A DNA stretch of 64,000 nt from Paragorgia papillata (lineage: Eukaryota > Cnidaria > Anthozoa > Scleralcyonacea > Coralliidae). The notes beneath the pieces are model-generated. The model saw only the letters and a program-made list of their open reading frames with translations, was not told where the DNA came from and ran no database searches. Numbering within the stretch: the first letter of the stretch is position 1; every line of letters starts with the position of its first letter. The translations under genes were made by a program, and so were the position numbers. This document shows positions 1-11,208 of the stretch, piece after piece. The stretch spans positions 120,001-184,000 of the forward strand of contig JAWNZC010000024.1 in NCBI GenBank assembly GCA_035771165.1, given 5' to 3'.

Positions 1-350
1 ACGCACACTCTGTGTCAGACCTGATGCAGAATGATGTCAGCGACCCCTGATACAGCCTGTTGCAGTATCAGCTATGATACACCTATGATATCATATCTGT
101 ATCATACCTGCAGCTACCACAGACTGTTCAGAACAGATTCTGTCAAACTGTATCAGCCTGACACGGTCAGTGCTGTATATAACAGACTGAACAGGTATGT
201 TGTCTACGGAGCTGTCGCAGTCTGTTAGAAATTCTAACTAAATGTTTATACATCAGCGCTGGTACATTCTGTAGCTGTCAGGCTGTATCAAGGGTCGCTA
301 CATTTCTCTGAACAGATCTGATATCAGAGCTGATCAGACTGTGCGTTTTT
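1..350. repeat. degenerate short-motif repeat, no gene seen
   Basis: This stretch is built from imperfect copies of short words such as CTGTATCA, TGATAC and CAGACTG in both orientations. I see no exon with splice sites and no coding similarity. It lies in or downstream of the septin gene (minus strand), whose remaining C-terminal exons must be further left. Confidence 0.45.
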
Positions 351-352
351 AG

Positions 353-435
353 GTGTGTACTGTTACCAACATGGTAGTAAACAAGTTTTCTCTTGAATTT
401 CCCCCTCCAACTTCCACAACTGCATGTCAACCACT
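353..435 (-). pseudogene. partial degenerate copy of septin exon 957-1053
   Basis: On the minus strand this segment carries GTTGTGGAAGTTGGAGG, which closely matches GTCGTGGAAGTTGGAGG in the septin exon at 957-1053. Similarity extends on both sides, from GTGGTTG at the 5' end to the GGTAACA donor. It lies across a roughly 440-bp microsatellite from the real exon. The frame is disturbed and it would not replace the exon. It looks like a tandem duplication whose middle expanded into the microsatellite. Confidence 0.5.
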
Positions 436-870
436 TAATTCCTTCCTTCCCTCCCTGCCTTCCTTCCTTCCCTTCCTTCCTTCCTTCCTTCTCTCCCTCC
501 CTTCCTTCTTTCCTTCCCTCCCTTCCCTCCCTCCCTCCCTTCCTTCCCTACCTACCTTCCTTCCCTACCTACCTACCTACCTACCTACCTACCTACCTAC
601 CTACCTACCTACCTACCTACCTACCTACCTACCTACCTCCTCCCTCCCTCCCTCCCTCCCTCCCTCCCTCCCTCCCTCCCTCCCTCCCTCCCTCCCTCCC
701 TCCCTCCCTCCCTCCCTCCCTCCCTCCCTCCCTCCCTCCTTTCCTTCCCTCTCTCCCTTCCTTCCTTCCCTCCATTCCTTCCCTCTCTCCCTCCCTCCCT
801 TCCTTCCCCCCTCTCTTCCTTCCTTCCTTCCCTCCCTCCCTCATCCTGGCTCTCCTTCCTTCTGTCCCTC
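428..870. repeat. pyrimidine microsatellite (CCTT)n/(CCTA)n/(CCCT)n
   Basis: A compound tetranucleotide array: CCTT-rich at both ends, CCTA at about 565-637, and a long pure CCCT block at about 638-738. It gives long open frames of Ser/Leu/Pro on plus and Gly/Arg/Glu on minus that are not genes. It lies in the septin intron downstream of the 957-1053 exon. Confidence 0.95.
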
Positions 871-956
871 CTTCCTTTCTCTGTCCACGTATTCGTTCGT
901 TCCTCATTCGCGTACATGTCATTTATGCTACATGTACTGTAGTTGTGTATTGTTAC

Positions 957-3900
957 CTTCTGCAACCCCCCAAGGATAAACTCTAGCTCTTAATTTTTTG
1001 CCTCCAACTTCCACGACTGTGTTGCTGCCAACCACAGCAAATGGTATCCTATCCTGAACACAATACAGCAGAAGAAAAGGTGTCAAAAATTAAACATTAA
1101 ACACAACATAATCTGAATGCAGACAAACAGTTTTCTTTTTGTGACTTACTGTCATGCTGACTTCCTTAAAATCTTCATCATCACCACCTAAGTCTGGGAA
1201 CTGATAGATTCCTATTTTATTTGAACCAATTTCATTTAAAATCTAAAACACACAAAAAATAACAAGATTTAACACATTTTTATACACACATGCAGACATT
1301 TTTATTGTATTTTATTTTATTTTAGAAAACACTGACTATTAATTTGCTGCCTTAGCCCTCCATTTATAAACCTCAGTATATGTACATGTAGCTCAACAGT
1401 TAGAGCACCGTCCAGGGTGGGGCGGAAAGGACTGGGGGCTAATCATCCTTCATCGCAGCCAGCGGCTGAATTGCGAAGGACGCAGAACAACGTGGCCGTG
1501 TCGAGGCATATCATAGCCTAGCCTGGTACCCTGGCCCAATCAAAGAATTGGGCCAGGGTACCAGCACAGAATAAGGATTGACCAGAAGTCCAACTCGAGT
1601 GACAACTTGTCCGCATTTCTACAATGCGCAGGCGCGATATTTTACGCCATCCGACGCGATCCTACGCAATTTCCTACGCCATCCTACGCAATCCTGGCAA
1701 GTTCCCCAGGCAGTTTTAACCTTCTTTTGAAGGTCCAAACTGCCGGGGGAACTTGCCAGGATTGCGTAGGATGGCGAGGAATCAAGATGCGCGAGGCGAC
1801 ATGCGCGAGGATAGAAACTTCAAAGGTTCCGACGCGAGTTGGACTTCTGGTCGTATTTCTATTCTGTGGTACCAGGCTAGGCATATCAAAGGCGCTCCAG
1901 GCAGCCGCCCTACGACACAGTTCAGACCACGGATCACAGCTAAGATGTTAGGTGTTGATTTTATGGAGGGAGGAAAACTGGAGAACCCGGTGAAAAACCC
2001 TCGAAGCACAGGAGAGATCAACTACAACTCTACTCACATGAGTCCAAGCCCAACAACGGGGTCATTCCCAAGCGGTCACCCATCCAAGTACTAACCCCGT
2101 CTAACCGGGCTTAACTTTTTGGTGAGAGGCAGCGCACTAACAGCACACACCACCCGTGCTCCCCCACACACATGCCAGTATGCTATTTGAAGACCTAAAA
2201 ATTCAATTATTTTCCAGGGGGGAAACACTCCTGAACCACGTAGATGTTTCATGTGCCTTCACACCCCCAGAGGCCGCGGAAGCACCTGAAAAGTGGGGGG
2301 CACTGCCAAAAAGGGGCACCTTGGTTATTTTCAAAATAATTGTATAATTTAAAATGTTGTACAGTTGTAACTTCCATTTGATCATCACCATTTTGTTTTT
2401 AACATAATTTCTTGGTCAGCGGCATTTCTTTTAGAAATAGAATACTTCAAGTAGTGCCAACGTGCTGCGGGAAACTTACATTATATCATATTTTATAAAT
2501 GACTCTTTTACGTAACCCCTCGGGCAATGGCACAGTCATTCTTTTCTACAGCAATACTTCTATGAAAAGGGTACATTAATTCTTCCCAGTATAGGCAATA
2601 TGCTGCAGTAAATCTTAACAGCCACATGCCACATTTATAAAAAGGGCATTTTTATTTCAGAAAAAGGGCACATTTTCCAATTTTGAAAAAAGTGTGTGTG
2701 TGTGTGTGGGGGGCATCTGCCCCCAGTGCCCCCCCTGGTTCCACAGCCTCTGCACACACCCCATTTCTAAAATCCTGGATCCACCCCTGGGTCCGACCTC
2801 AGTGTTTGGAGCTCAGAAACATTTTCTAAGTACCTGAGTTGATGAACAGCTACTAAACATCTGTTAGATTACAATACACCACTTGAGATTCAAATAAAAA
2901 TATACAGTCATGTACTATGTATTTAAAATAATACTTACTTGCTTTTTAAAACTTTGGCATTCTTCAGCAGTTAAACTATCAGCCTTAGCAATGATTGGAA
3001 CTATATTCACCTGAATGTAAAAACAAAATGTTCAGAACAGCAATTCAACAACTAATCCTAAGTACATACAACACACTTAACTTTCAAATTAAAATTTTTA
3101 AAAATGAAAAATATTAATGGGTCTGTACCTTGTCATGAAGCCTTCTCATAAATTCAATGTCTAATGGTTTCAAACTAAAACCAACACATTAAAAAAAATT
3201 AAAATTGCTTGTCAAAAAGTGCCCAATGATTGATCTTAAAGCAACAAACCAGATGCTCTTTACTGCGCAACCTTGTAAATATTGACAGCAACATTGCAAT
3301 TTTGACTTGCAAATGGATCACAAAATATAAAGTTCTACTGAAAGTGAATTGTTCGGAATAGAACTTTATACATGACATTTGATGGTCATTTGAAATAGGT
3401 CATTTAAGCAATCTGCCAATTGCAAGGAGTTGAGAACTGCTTACAGTTTAACCTCTCGCCTACCAGGCGTTTAAGCCCGAGTAAAATATTCTGGCATTAG
3501 CCAGAGTAAAATACTATAAAAGGTGAGTCAACGGGTTAAAGTGCTTAAATTGCAATGTAGCTGAAGAACATCCAGTTTGGCTGTGAAAACATCATTTGGA
3601 AGAGCAATTATGGAACTCAACACTCCTATATGTGACTAGGATGTTAGATTGGACACAAATGGTCTACTTGTACTTAATAATTTATATAGACTGAGTAGTG
3701 AAATATTGTACTGTGGAATTTTTCTAAAATATCTTCTATTGAAAATTTCATTTTGGTATTGTTTCTAATCAAATTGCAAGGATAAAAATAGTGGTAATTA
3801 TAAACTTAATAATTTACATTCAGCTGCTTTTTACATTTGGCTGTAAATTGATCTTTTGTAGCTGGACAAGAAAAACCCTTTTATTGAAGTATAAAATCTG

Positions 3901-6900
3901 GAGAGCAGGTGGGAAAGCAGAAATTACCTGTGCATGTATGTACTGTCTAAGTAGATTGTGCTTGCATAGGCAGTGTTTTAGATTAGGCCAAAGTGAAAAA
4001 GTGGTAAACTGCCAAAAATAGTTTTGATAATGAAATAGTGATGTTTTGAGTCAAGTCCTTACTCTGATAATTAAAGGGCTCCACTTGAAACATCACTTGA
4101 CTTGTTTTCAAAACTATTTTGGCAGGTAATACCACCTCTTCCCTTTGCTTTCTCCCTAAGCTACAGTAGCTGGTCATACCAGTGTCCATTAGGAGCTATG
4201 AAGTACAAGCAGCAATGAACTCGGTTGTCTTGTAAGGCTGTTCTGTTAACACGCGACTCTTCATCCAGATATTCTTCAAACTTGGACTCAATATATGAAC
4301 TAATTGGACTCCAGCTGTAATGGAAATTAATTAATTAATAAGTGGGAAATTTGACAACACTTGTGCATAAAATCTATATACCGTAATTAAAGTACTACTT
4401 TCAATTTTTTATCTTTTTAACCCTTTCCCTACTAGGCCACCCCAAACTGGCCACTTTGTTATTTTACTCTGTCTAACACCGAGACGATTTTACTTGTCAA
4501 GTGAGAATGCCTAGGAGGGAAAGGGTTAAATTTATTTTAATTTATATAATATTACAACTAATTGTAACTACCAGTACATTGAAATTGCTGACCTTTCAGT
4601 TCACTGAACATTATTTGACATAAATTTTACAATTAACTACTTAATAACTGAGAGTGAGGTCTTTATAGTCTTTACGGTAAAATAAATAAACTGGGGTCTT
4701 GCTGTATTGACCAAGCGATAGCGAGGTTAATTATGTTCAAGACGAGGTTTAATATTTTACCGTAAAGACCGAACGGTCGAGGTTATTAAGTAGTTTAATA
4801 TAATTATGGCACTTTTTATTTCAAAATCAATCTTGTATTTCTTGGTCTTCGCTTCCTTTGACTTTGTCAAAACACCGAACTAGCATTATTTTCTTCTCAC
4901 TGTTTCTTTCTCGTCTGGATACTAGAATTTACTTTTATAATGTTCATCATCTATTTCATCTATTTTCACCGTTTTTTGGCAATAAAAGTTTCTTATTAGG
5001 ATTTTTTGTTTGTTTCCAATCCTAGGATATTAACAATTTTCATAATGCCCGTGGGCATTACGGAAAAATCTCACCCCGTCAGCAACCAATCACAGTGTGT
5101 GATTTTACCAGAAGTAATCCATGCCATATAATACTTAAAAGCCACTGGCTGTAAAAATCATTTCTTAATAAGCTCACTGCAGTCATGTCATTCAATTCTA
5201 TTAACATGTACAGTGGAGCCTCACTACAGCACGCATCATTATAACGTGTGACTTGGTATAAAGCGGTTGATCTTATTGGACTGCAAAATTTTACTTTTCA
5301 TCATTTAATTTTGTCAATCGACAAGTTATAGTGATATTCATTCAACTCAGTCGCTATTTTGTGGAATTTATTAAATGCTCACTGGAGACAGCTGATGATC
5401 ACTGATCATCCTGAATAATCATGACTGATTACAAGATAAAATGATAATGCAGCAGTGAAATCATTGTGAGAAATGAAAACCACACTCAAAAATCTTATTT
5501 CAATATATTTTGCAATAACATGCTTCAGCTATAATGCAGTCACCACTAAGGACACCTGAACTGCTGCGTTATGGTGAGGCTCCACGGCACTGTACAATCT
5601 TAAACTACAGTAACCATGAAGAATGGGGGCACTAAAAAGCCATGTGGCTCAAATTAGCAGGATCTACAGTAGCTCATCAGGATATCTTAGTTCAATGTGG
5701 CATCTAAGATTCTGGGGGTCATAATAAGTTGTTGAAGAGGGAGAGGTTAGATCCCTCTAGCTATACTAATAAACATTGCATTAATTAGTATACAGTACTG
5801 TTAATACTTGAAAAGTATCTTACCACTCTGTGTTATCAACTGCATCACCAAATCCAGGTGTATCTACACATGTCAACTTTAGAGTAACACCTGCACCTTC
5901 TTTTAATGTAACTGTTGACGCTTGTACCTGAGTGTGTAAATGAACAAGCCAGATCTGTTATTACCAATCTATTAGCTTGGGTGAACTCGATTGAAAAAAA
6001 AAACCCACTCATTTCACTCTGCCCTCACCACTATTGATATTAATTACTTACCTCAATAGTTTTTGCTAGTTTCTCTTCAGTGGTTGGAAATGTTGCAGCA
6101 CTGTAGAGGTCAGTTAGAAATAATGAATTCAACAAAGTTGATTTACCCAGACCTGATTCACCTGAAGAGAACATTGTTTGAATAAAAATATATTTCAAGA
6201 CTTGTTTAGGTTAGGATTGTATTGTGTTAACTTATTCATGACTCAGGACTACATCATGTCTAATATCTAGACTGACTAGTATCACATTCATCATCACACA
6301 ACAAAAATACATTCTATTTCTGTGACACATATAACATACAAAAAATCTGTAGTCAACACTGAACAGACAATACACAACCTAACCAAGGCAATTCTCATAT
6401 AAAGAAGATATTATACAGTACTGGTGTACATATATACTTCTTCAAATACATCACATTAAGACTTATTGTGTGTATGGCAATAATTATACATTAAACTCAC
6501 TTCACAAAATACTGATAATTAGATACATGGATGCGTGGAAATATGAAATTTATTTTGAGTGTTGACTAGGATATCTCACGAGTGAGCAATTAGTGAACGA
6601 GTGAGATATCTTGGTCAACATGAGAAATAAATTTCATATTTCCAAGCATTCATGTATTGTTCTGTTTATTATATAAAAAATAGTCCTATTTCCCCACAAA
6701 AATAGAGCAAGCAGTAAACTCTAATGCATTTCACGATAATCGACACATGTGAGAATATCATAAATAATTACACAGTGTGAGATTATCATTTTTATTAGTG
6801 GTGGGAACACCAACCAATAAAACACTCTATTTTATATAATAAAATGTAATAAACAATTAGACAAGTTCCAGTTATGAGCATATAATTGATATATACATGT

Positions 6901-9900
6901 ACAGTATATAACAGACTAGAATTTCTGAGGGTACTCCCTTCGACAAGTAAAATCAAGGTCCGAATTAACGCTTCACAAATCACAAATTATGAAGCAAAAT
7001 TTTTATGAAAATTTCTGAAAACTGCGAAGCAGTTTTACCAAAAATTGCAAAGCTCATTTTTAAAAAATGTAGCATAACGACTAACGCAGACTAAGACTAG
7101 AGAATATGTGAAAATTACTAATCTGAAAATGATATTTTCAAAATTGTGAGCAAGTGAAATTCATAATCCTTTACATCATGTGTCTCACAACTTTGTGAGA
7201 CTAAATAATTATTACTATTAAGTATTTATGTGGATAATATAAATATTAATAAAACTGCAATGCAGTAACTGAAACGAGAGACATGTTTGAGAATACTACA
7301 TGTTTAATGATAGGACCTGGTGGAACACTTGTTGGATATATTGGGAAAATCTAGTCTATTAAGTAACTATAGCCTCTGTCTGTTTACTGGCTTTTGCAGG
7401 GAAATTTCTTTGTCGAATGACTCACGCTGATGCGTACAAATGCTTGATTACAACACACAACCACACTCTACTTAAACAATGAACATTTAAGCTATATTTA
7501 TATACATGCTAAGGCAATGCCAGAATATACAGTATGATGAATTATCTACGTACATGTAAAGCTAGGGTAAGGTTTCCTGTATTATGTTCTATGACTACCA
7601 ACGCTGGTGTATCATCTTATAGGCATTAATAAACAAAGTGCGAAGTGATTAGCGCCTTACCCAAGTATCAGACAATCCAATCTGGCTTTGAAGGAATATC
7701 GTATTCAACCGAATCACACGTCTGGTAGCTAATATTGTGTGCGTTGTGGTGCTGAATTTCACCAAATAATATTGTTTAAATAAAAAAAAATTCACCGAAG
7801 ACAATACAAAAGGATGTATATATTAATCAAAAGATATATAAAAAATACAACACATGAGGTTTTCTCATTGCATATTTCGAGTGCTGGGCAGAAGGGTCCG
7901 TTTTGATGTGAGTGCCGGGCGGCACTGCTGAGTGCTGGGCGCTGCCGCCCTGCACCGCCCACCGTGGGCAGAACCCTGTAATCGTGGGTGATTCGCACCC
8001 ACAGGATGTAAAAGTTCTTGGTGCAGATAGTTCTTTTTGACATAAAGTGGTTACCAAATCACGCGTTTCAATGATATTTAGTATAATATTATCTGATTAA
8101 ACAGCCTATTTCTATTTAGATGGTACTACTAATATTGGTTTAAAACAGCCATGATCTTCTTTCAGACATCGGTGGTGTTGGTAGTTTTGTTAATTTTCAG
8201 CTAATAATCGGCGCAAAGAACTTTTACATCCAGTGGCGCGAATCACCTGAAACTGCTGTAATCAGTGTAGCAAAAACGTTTGTCAACGGGCAATGTCAAC
8301 TTATTAGTCTTATACTGTTAAACACTGCAAAATACGGTAATTGTTAATCAACAAGATGCCTCATGGATCAGGTGTTCACTTAGGCTACTGGCAAAGTGTG
8401 GAGGTCTCCTCCACAGAGGCTCTATACCATGTGAGCAAAGGTGGGAGTGGGCCAAGGAAGATTAGATCAAAGGCTGAATGTGGTGCATACTTCACATTTG
8501 GTGAACATACGGTATTTACGATTAAGACCATTGTCAGCCACATCTGATCACTGTTGAACTACAAAGGTATAGTCAGTCTATTTTGAAATCTACCAACAAT
8601 GTGCAAGAACACCTTGATCAAAAGGCAATTAGCTAGCTGTTCAACTTTTTGTACAACTGCAAAAGCAAAAGGAACAAAGAACTTACAACATGCCTCACAG
8701 CTTCAATCCAATCAAACAGCTAACAACTCACTGGAAGTATGAATTAGTAGCAGAAGTAAGAAGTGCAAAAATGCAAAATTGTGACACCCCAAAACAAAAA
8801 AAGAAAAAGAAAACAAGCTGAAACCCTACCACAGATAGCCCGAGTAAATATATCAACCCCATTTATTACCCACTTTATTTTGCAATTAAGTTAAACTAGT
8901 AGTCAATAAAGTTAATCCCATAATTATCCCCACTCCTTTTCTACCCTACCCTAGCTAAAAAATAGTATTTTATTCTTGCCAAACAATTTTATTCACCTCT
9001 GCCAGGGGAAAACCCTTGAACAGGGATGACTTAACTTATTAACACTGGAAACATAAAGACCACTGATAGATTATTTAAACAGGAATATACATAAAATTAA
9101 TTGGTAATAGATCATTTCAGAAACAATAATTTATTAACAAGGAAATACCCTTCAGCTTTCATTTAATATCAAGACACCTACCACCCAAGTGTAACACCTT
9201 TCAACTCTTGGGACTGAGAATTGTCTCAGCCTGTGTTGTGCCAAATTTTGTCAAATCAACTTCATGGAGTTTACACATTGTTGAGATTTTTCAAGTTATC
9301 ACAGGTTCTAACTTGAAATGGCGACAGATGGCATTTAGAATTAATTACCACAAAAACAATGTAAGGTATGTATGAGGAAATGCTAGTTTATCATGAACCT
9401 AATATTATGGTTCTACAAGAACAATACAATGTTTTGACAAAAATGTTACAAAACTGCAAGAATTTGACATAAAATAGAATGAATTGCACAACAGTTTCAA
9501 TTTCATTTCCTTGAGATAAATATATCTCTCTCGGGCATGCCGGCAAGCAGTAGAAGCCTTTATACTTTTTGATTGACCAACTGCTGGTTCACACAATGGT
9601 GTGCAGTGAACGCAGAAAGCTCAACACAAATAGATCACCATGATAGCTCAAAAACCACCAATGGTGTAGAAGGTAATCTAACACTGTTTCAACTATGAAT
9701 AAATTAAGATCAAATATATGTTACCCTTGATTAATAAGGATTGTTAATTTAAAAAAAAATAATTTAATAGCTTGTCAAACATAAAAAAAGAAAATTTTAT
9801 TAAAATAGCTTAGAGTCCACCATGTGGTCAGTTGCAAGTGACCGTTCAATGAACAACTGGTCATGTTGTAGGATGCTTAATTTAATAGTGAACACAGGAT

Positions 9901-11208
9901 TTCACTATGGGGAGTACTCATTTTAGCTTGTGTTGTTCAACACTATTAGAGCTCCTTGGCTGCTAGTTCGCTGCTTCTGTTTTTTCAGTCTAAACGGAGC
10001 AAACAAGCTAAAACAACAACGCCTGTGTGAAAGCAAACGAACGCGCTTCAATTAAAATATCAAAAGAACAAACCCCACACAAACTCGGATCGTGCCGTAG
10101 CTTCGGTTGACTTGCAATACAAATACAAATACAAAACAAAGACCAATGTTGAAAAAATTGGCTCTAATTGTAAATTTGCCACTTATTGAAATTGAAACGT
10201 GTTCGAAAGTTGCAAATATTAATATGTCAACCTCGTTCCTTTAGGGGGCATTTTAAAATATTAAATATTGACGTTTCTAAATCCAAGCTCTTGCCTAAAT
10301 GGCCTACACTTAACACTCCTACAGAATACAAACAAGGTTCCTGGTCAAGCTCGGGAATGTGGGAGGAGGTAAAGGAAAATTAATGGAATTTCCACTAGAA
10401 AATGCCACAGGTTTTTTCCTTTCACCCAAAGCACCGGCGCCAGTAATAACTGAATCAATATATGATCAGATAAAGACAAACAGTGCTTGTCACACGTACA
10501 CCAAATTATGAGACGTTTCAAAACGAAATTCACGCGAGATATATCACCCAGATAGCATTTTTCGCGTGCTAAAAGTCCTTTAACAGACTTGGCTAATAAT
10601 TACGAGGATGAGGTTATCACACAAGATGATATATTTTCCCTCTGAATAACTGAACGGAATCAACGGATATTCGAAGTCGTTCCCTCCCCTACTTCAAACT
10701 TACCCACAACCATGAGCGTGAACTCGAAGCCTTTCTTGACACTTTTACGAAATATTTGATTAGGCAGATTCGCGAACCCGACGTATGCATCTAGTTTCTT
10801 GACTTCCTAGAAATGCGATCAGAAGTATTCCTACATTAGATCTTTAATCAACAACGTTTTAAAAAGGCGAAAAGCACATTAAAAATGAAGGGAAATTTGT
10901 TAATTAACTATAGTGCTATTTAAGTCGGAGTGACAGTGTGTTCTTACCGCTGTAGATGACACCAGGTAGTGTTACGCGAGCAATTCATAAAAGAAAGATT
11001 AAAGAACACGTTAGCGATGGCAAATGGGTCAACAAAAGTTACCCAAGAACTCGATCAGAAAGCCAAAAGAGATAAGTGCTGAACCACATGTGTAACATTC
11101 CATTAATGGTGAACAACATAAAGTTTTAATACGGTTTAACACGGTGGATATTAGTCATTTCACTAAGTAACTGTTGTGTGTAAAAGAAACAAAATACAGC
11201 TTACCCAT
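957..11208 (-). CDS. septin GTPase (SEPT2/4/5 type), 3' end outside window
   Basis: Septins are GTP-binding proteins that form hetero-oligomeric filaments on membranes and the cytoskeleton. Nine minus-strand coding exons join in one frame: 11208-11205 (ATG plus one base), 10802-10704, 6161-6052, 5927-5824, 4314-4180, 3174-3129, 3010-2939, 1242-1150 and 1053-957, giving about 253 codons. Visible features in order are the [10 protein letters not shown] start block; a basic [10 protein letters not shown] stretch typical of septin lipid binding; the G1 P-loop GESGLGKST at about 6140-6161; the G3 motif DTPGFGD in the 5927-5824 exon; the G4 motif AKAD in the 3010-2939 exon; VVGSNTVVE; and YPWGVAE. 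The start was chosen because ATGG plus the acceptor at 10803 gives [11 protein letters not shown], matching vertebrate septin N-termini. YQFPDL followed by DEDFKE resembles SEPT2/4/5 more than SEPT7. The last exon ends in phase 1, so the C-terminal part lies left of the window. The exact orthologue is uncertain. Confidence 0.93.
1424..2163 (-). mobile_element. 5S-rRNA-derived SINE, copy 1, interrupted by a MITE
   Basis: On the minus strand the element reads from a conserved head (GTGTGTGCTGTTAG) into a 5S-like internal promoter region (TACTTGGATGGGTGACC) and then a body with CTTCGAGGGTTTTTCACC and TCCTCCCTCC. Its tail (CGACACGGCC, then CAGTCCTTTCC) continues at 1424-1510. The 5S-like block matches the internal control region of eukaryotic 5S rRNA, the hallmark of SINE3-type elements transcribed by RNA polymerase III. 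It is split by the MITE at 1516-1880. The same family recurs at least ten more times in the window. Confidence 0.85.
1516..1880. mobile_element. MITE with GCCTAGCCTGGTACC terminal inverted repeats
   Basis: The left end GCCTAGCCTGGTACC and right end GGTACCAGGCTAGGC are perfect inverted repeats. An inner hairpin is built from CTGGCAAGTTCCCC and GGGGAACTTGCCAG. It interrupts a 5S-derived SINE, and ATATCA occurs on both sides as a probable target duplication. No transposase is seen, so it is a non-autonomous DNA transposon. Confidence 0.75.
2215..2775. mobile_element. probable DNA-transposon remnant with CCAGGGG/CCCCTGG ends
   Basis: The right end reads CTGGATCCACCCCTGG, a common terminus of hAT-like MITEs. 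The left end carries CCAGGGGGG. Internal runs of GGGGGGCA and GCCCCCC are also typical. There is no transposase. It lies in a septin intron, and its boundaries are approximate. Confidence 0.35.
4632..4797. repeat. palindromic MITE-like repeat
   Basis: AACTACTTAATAACT at the left pairs with AGGTTATTAAGTAGTTT at the right. An internal pair GTCTTTACGGTAAAAT and ATTTTACCGTAAAGAC makes a long imperfect hairpin. It lies in a septin intron and does not touch an exon. Confidence 0.55.
5211..5592. mobile_element. Tc1/pogo-like MITE with CAGTGGAGCCTCAC termini
   Basis: The left terminus CAGTGGAGCCTCAC is inverted at the right end as GTGAGGCTCCACGGCACTG, with five extra bases. TA flanks both ends, the target choice of Tc1/mariner/pogo transposases. 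No transposase frame remains. It lies in the septin intron between the exons at 4314 and 5824. Confidence 0.65.
6519..6840. repeat. palindromic repeat family A, copy 1
   Basis: ATACATGGATGCGTGGAAATATG inverts around GATATCTCAC/GTGAGATATC to CATATTTCCAAGCATTCATGTAT. It is followed by a segment with CGATAATCGACACATGTG and a TTTTATATAATA end. A related copy in opposite order lies at 30736-31075. It sits in septin intron 2. Confidence 0.6.
6850..10700. other. septin intron 2, no gene recognised
   Basis: This AT-rich sequence between the exons at 6161 and 10704 holds short open frames only, none with a recognisable domain. An inverted similarity exists between about 7985-8025 and 8210-8250 (GATGTAAAAGTTCTT and AAGAACTTTTACATC), suggesting an old MITE. 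I see no splice-flanked exon in it. Confidence 0.5.

Noticed and set aside
353..986. Overlapping Ser/Leu/Pro frames on plus and Gly/Arg/Glu frames on minus
   Set aside because: Microsatellite translations. The only real coding DNA nearby is the septin exon at 957-1053.
8341..8547. 68-codon plus-strand frame in septin intron 2
   Set aside because: No recognisable domain, no splice context and no promoter or poly(A) evidence; likely chance.
10934..10960. Possible extra septin 5' exon with a GTAAGA donor
   Set aside because: No clear acceptor upstream, and the ATGG exon at 11208-11205 joins directly to 10802 in frame.
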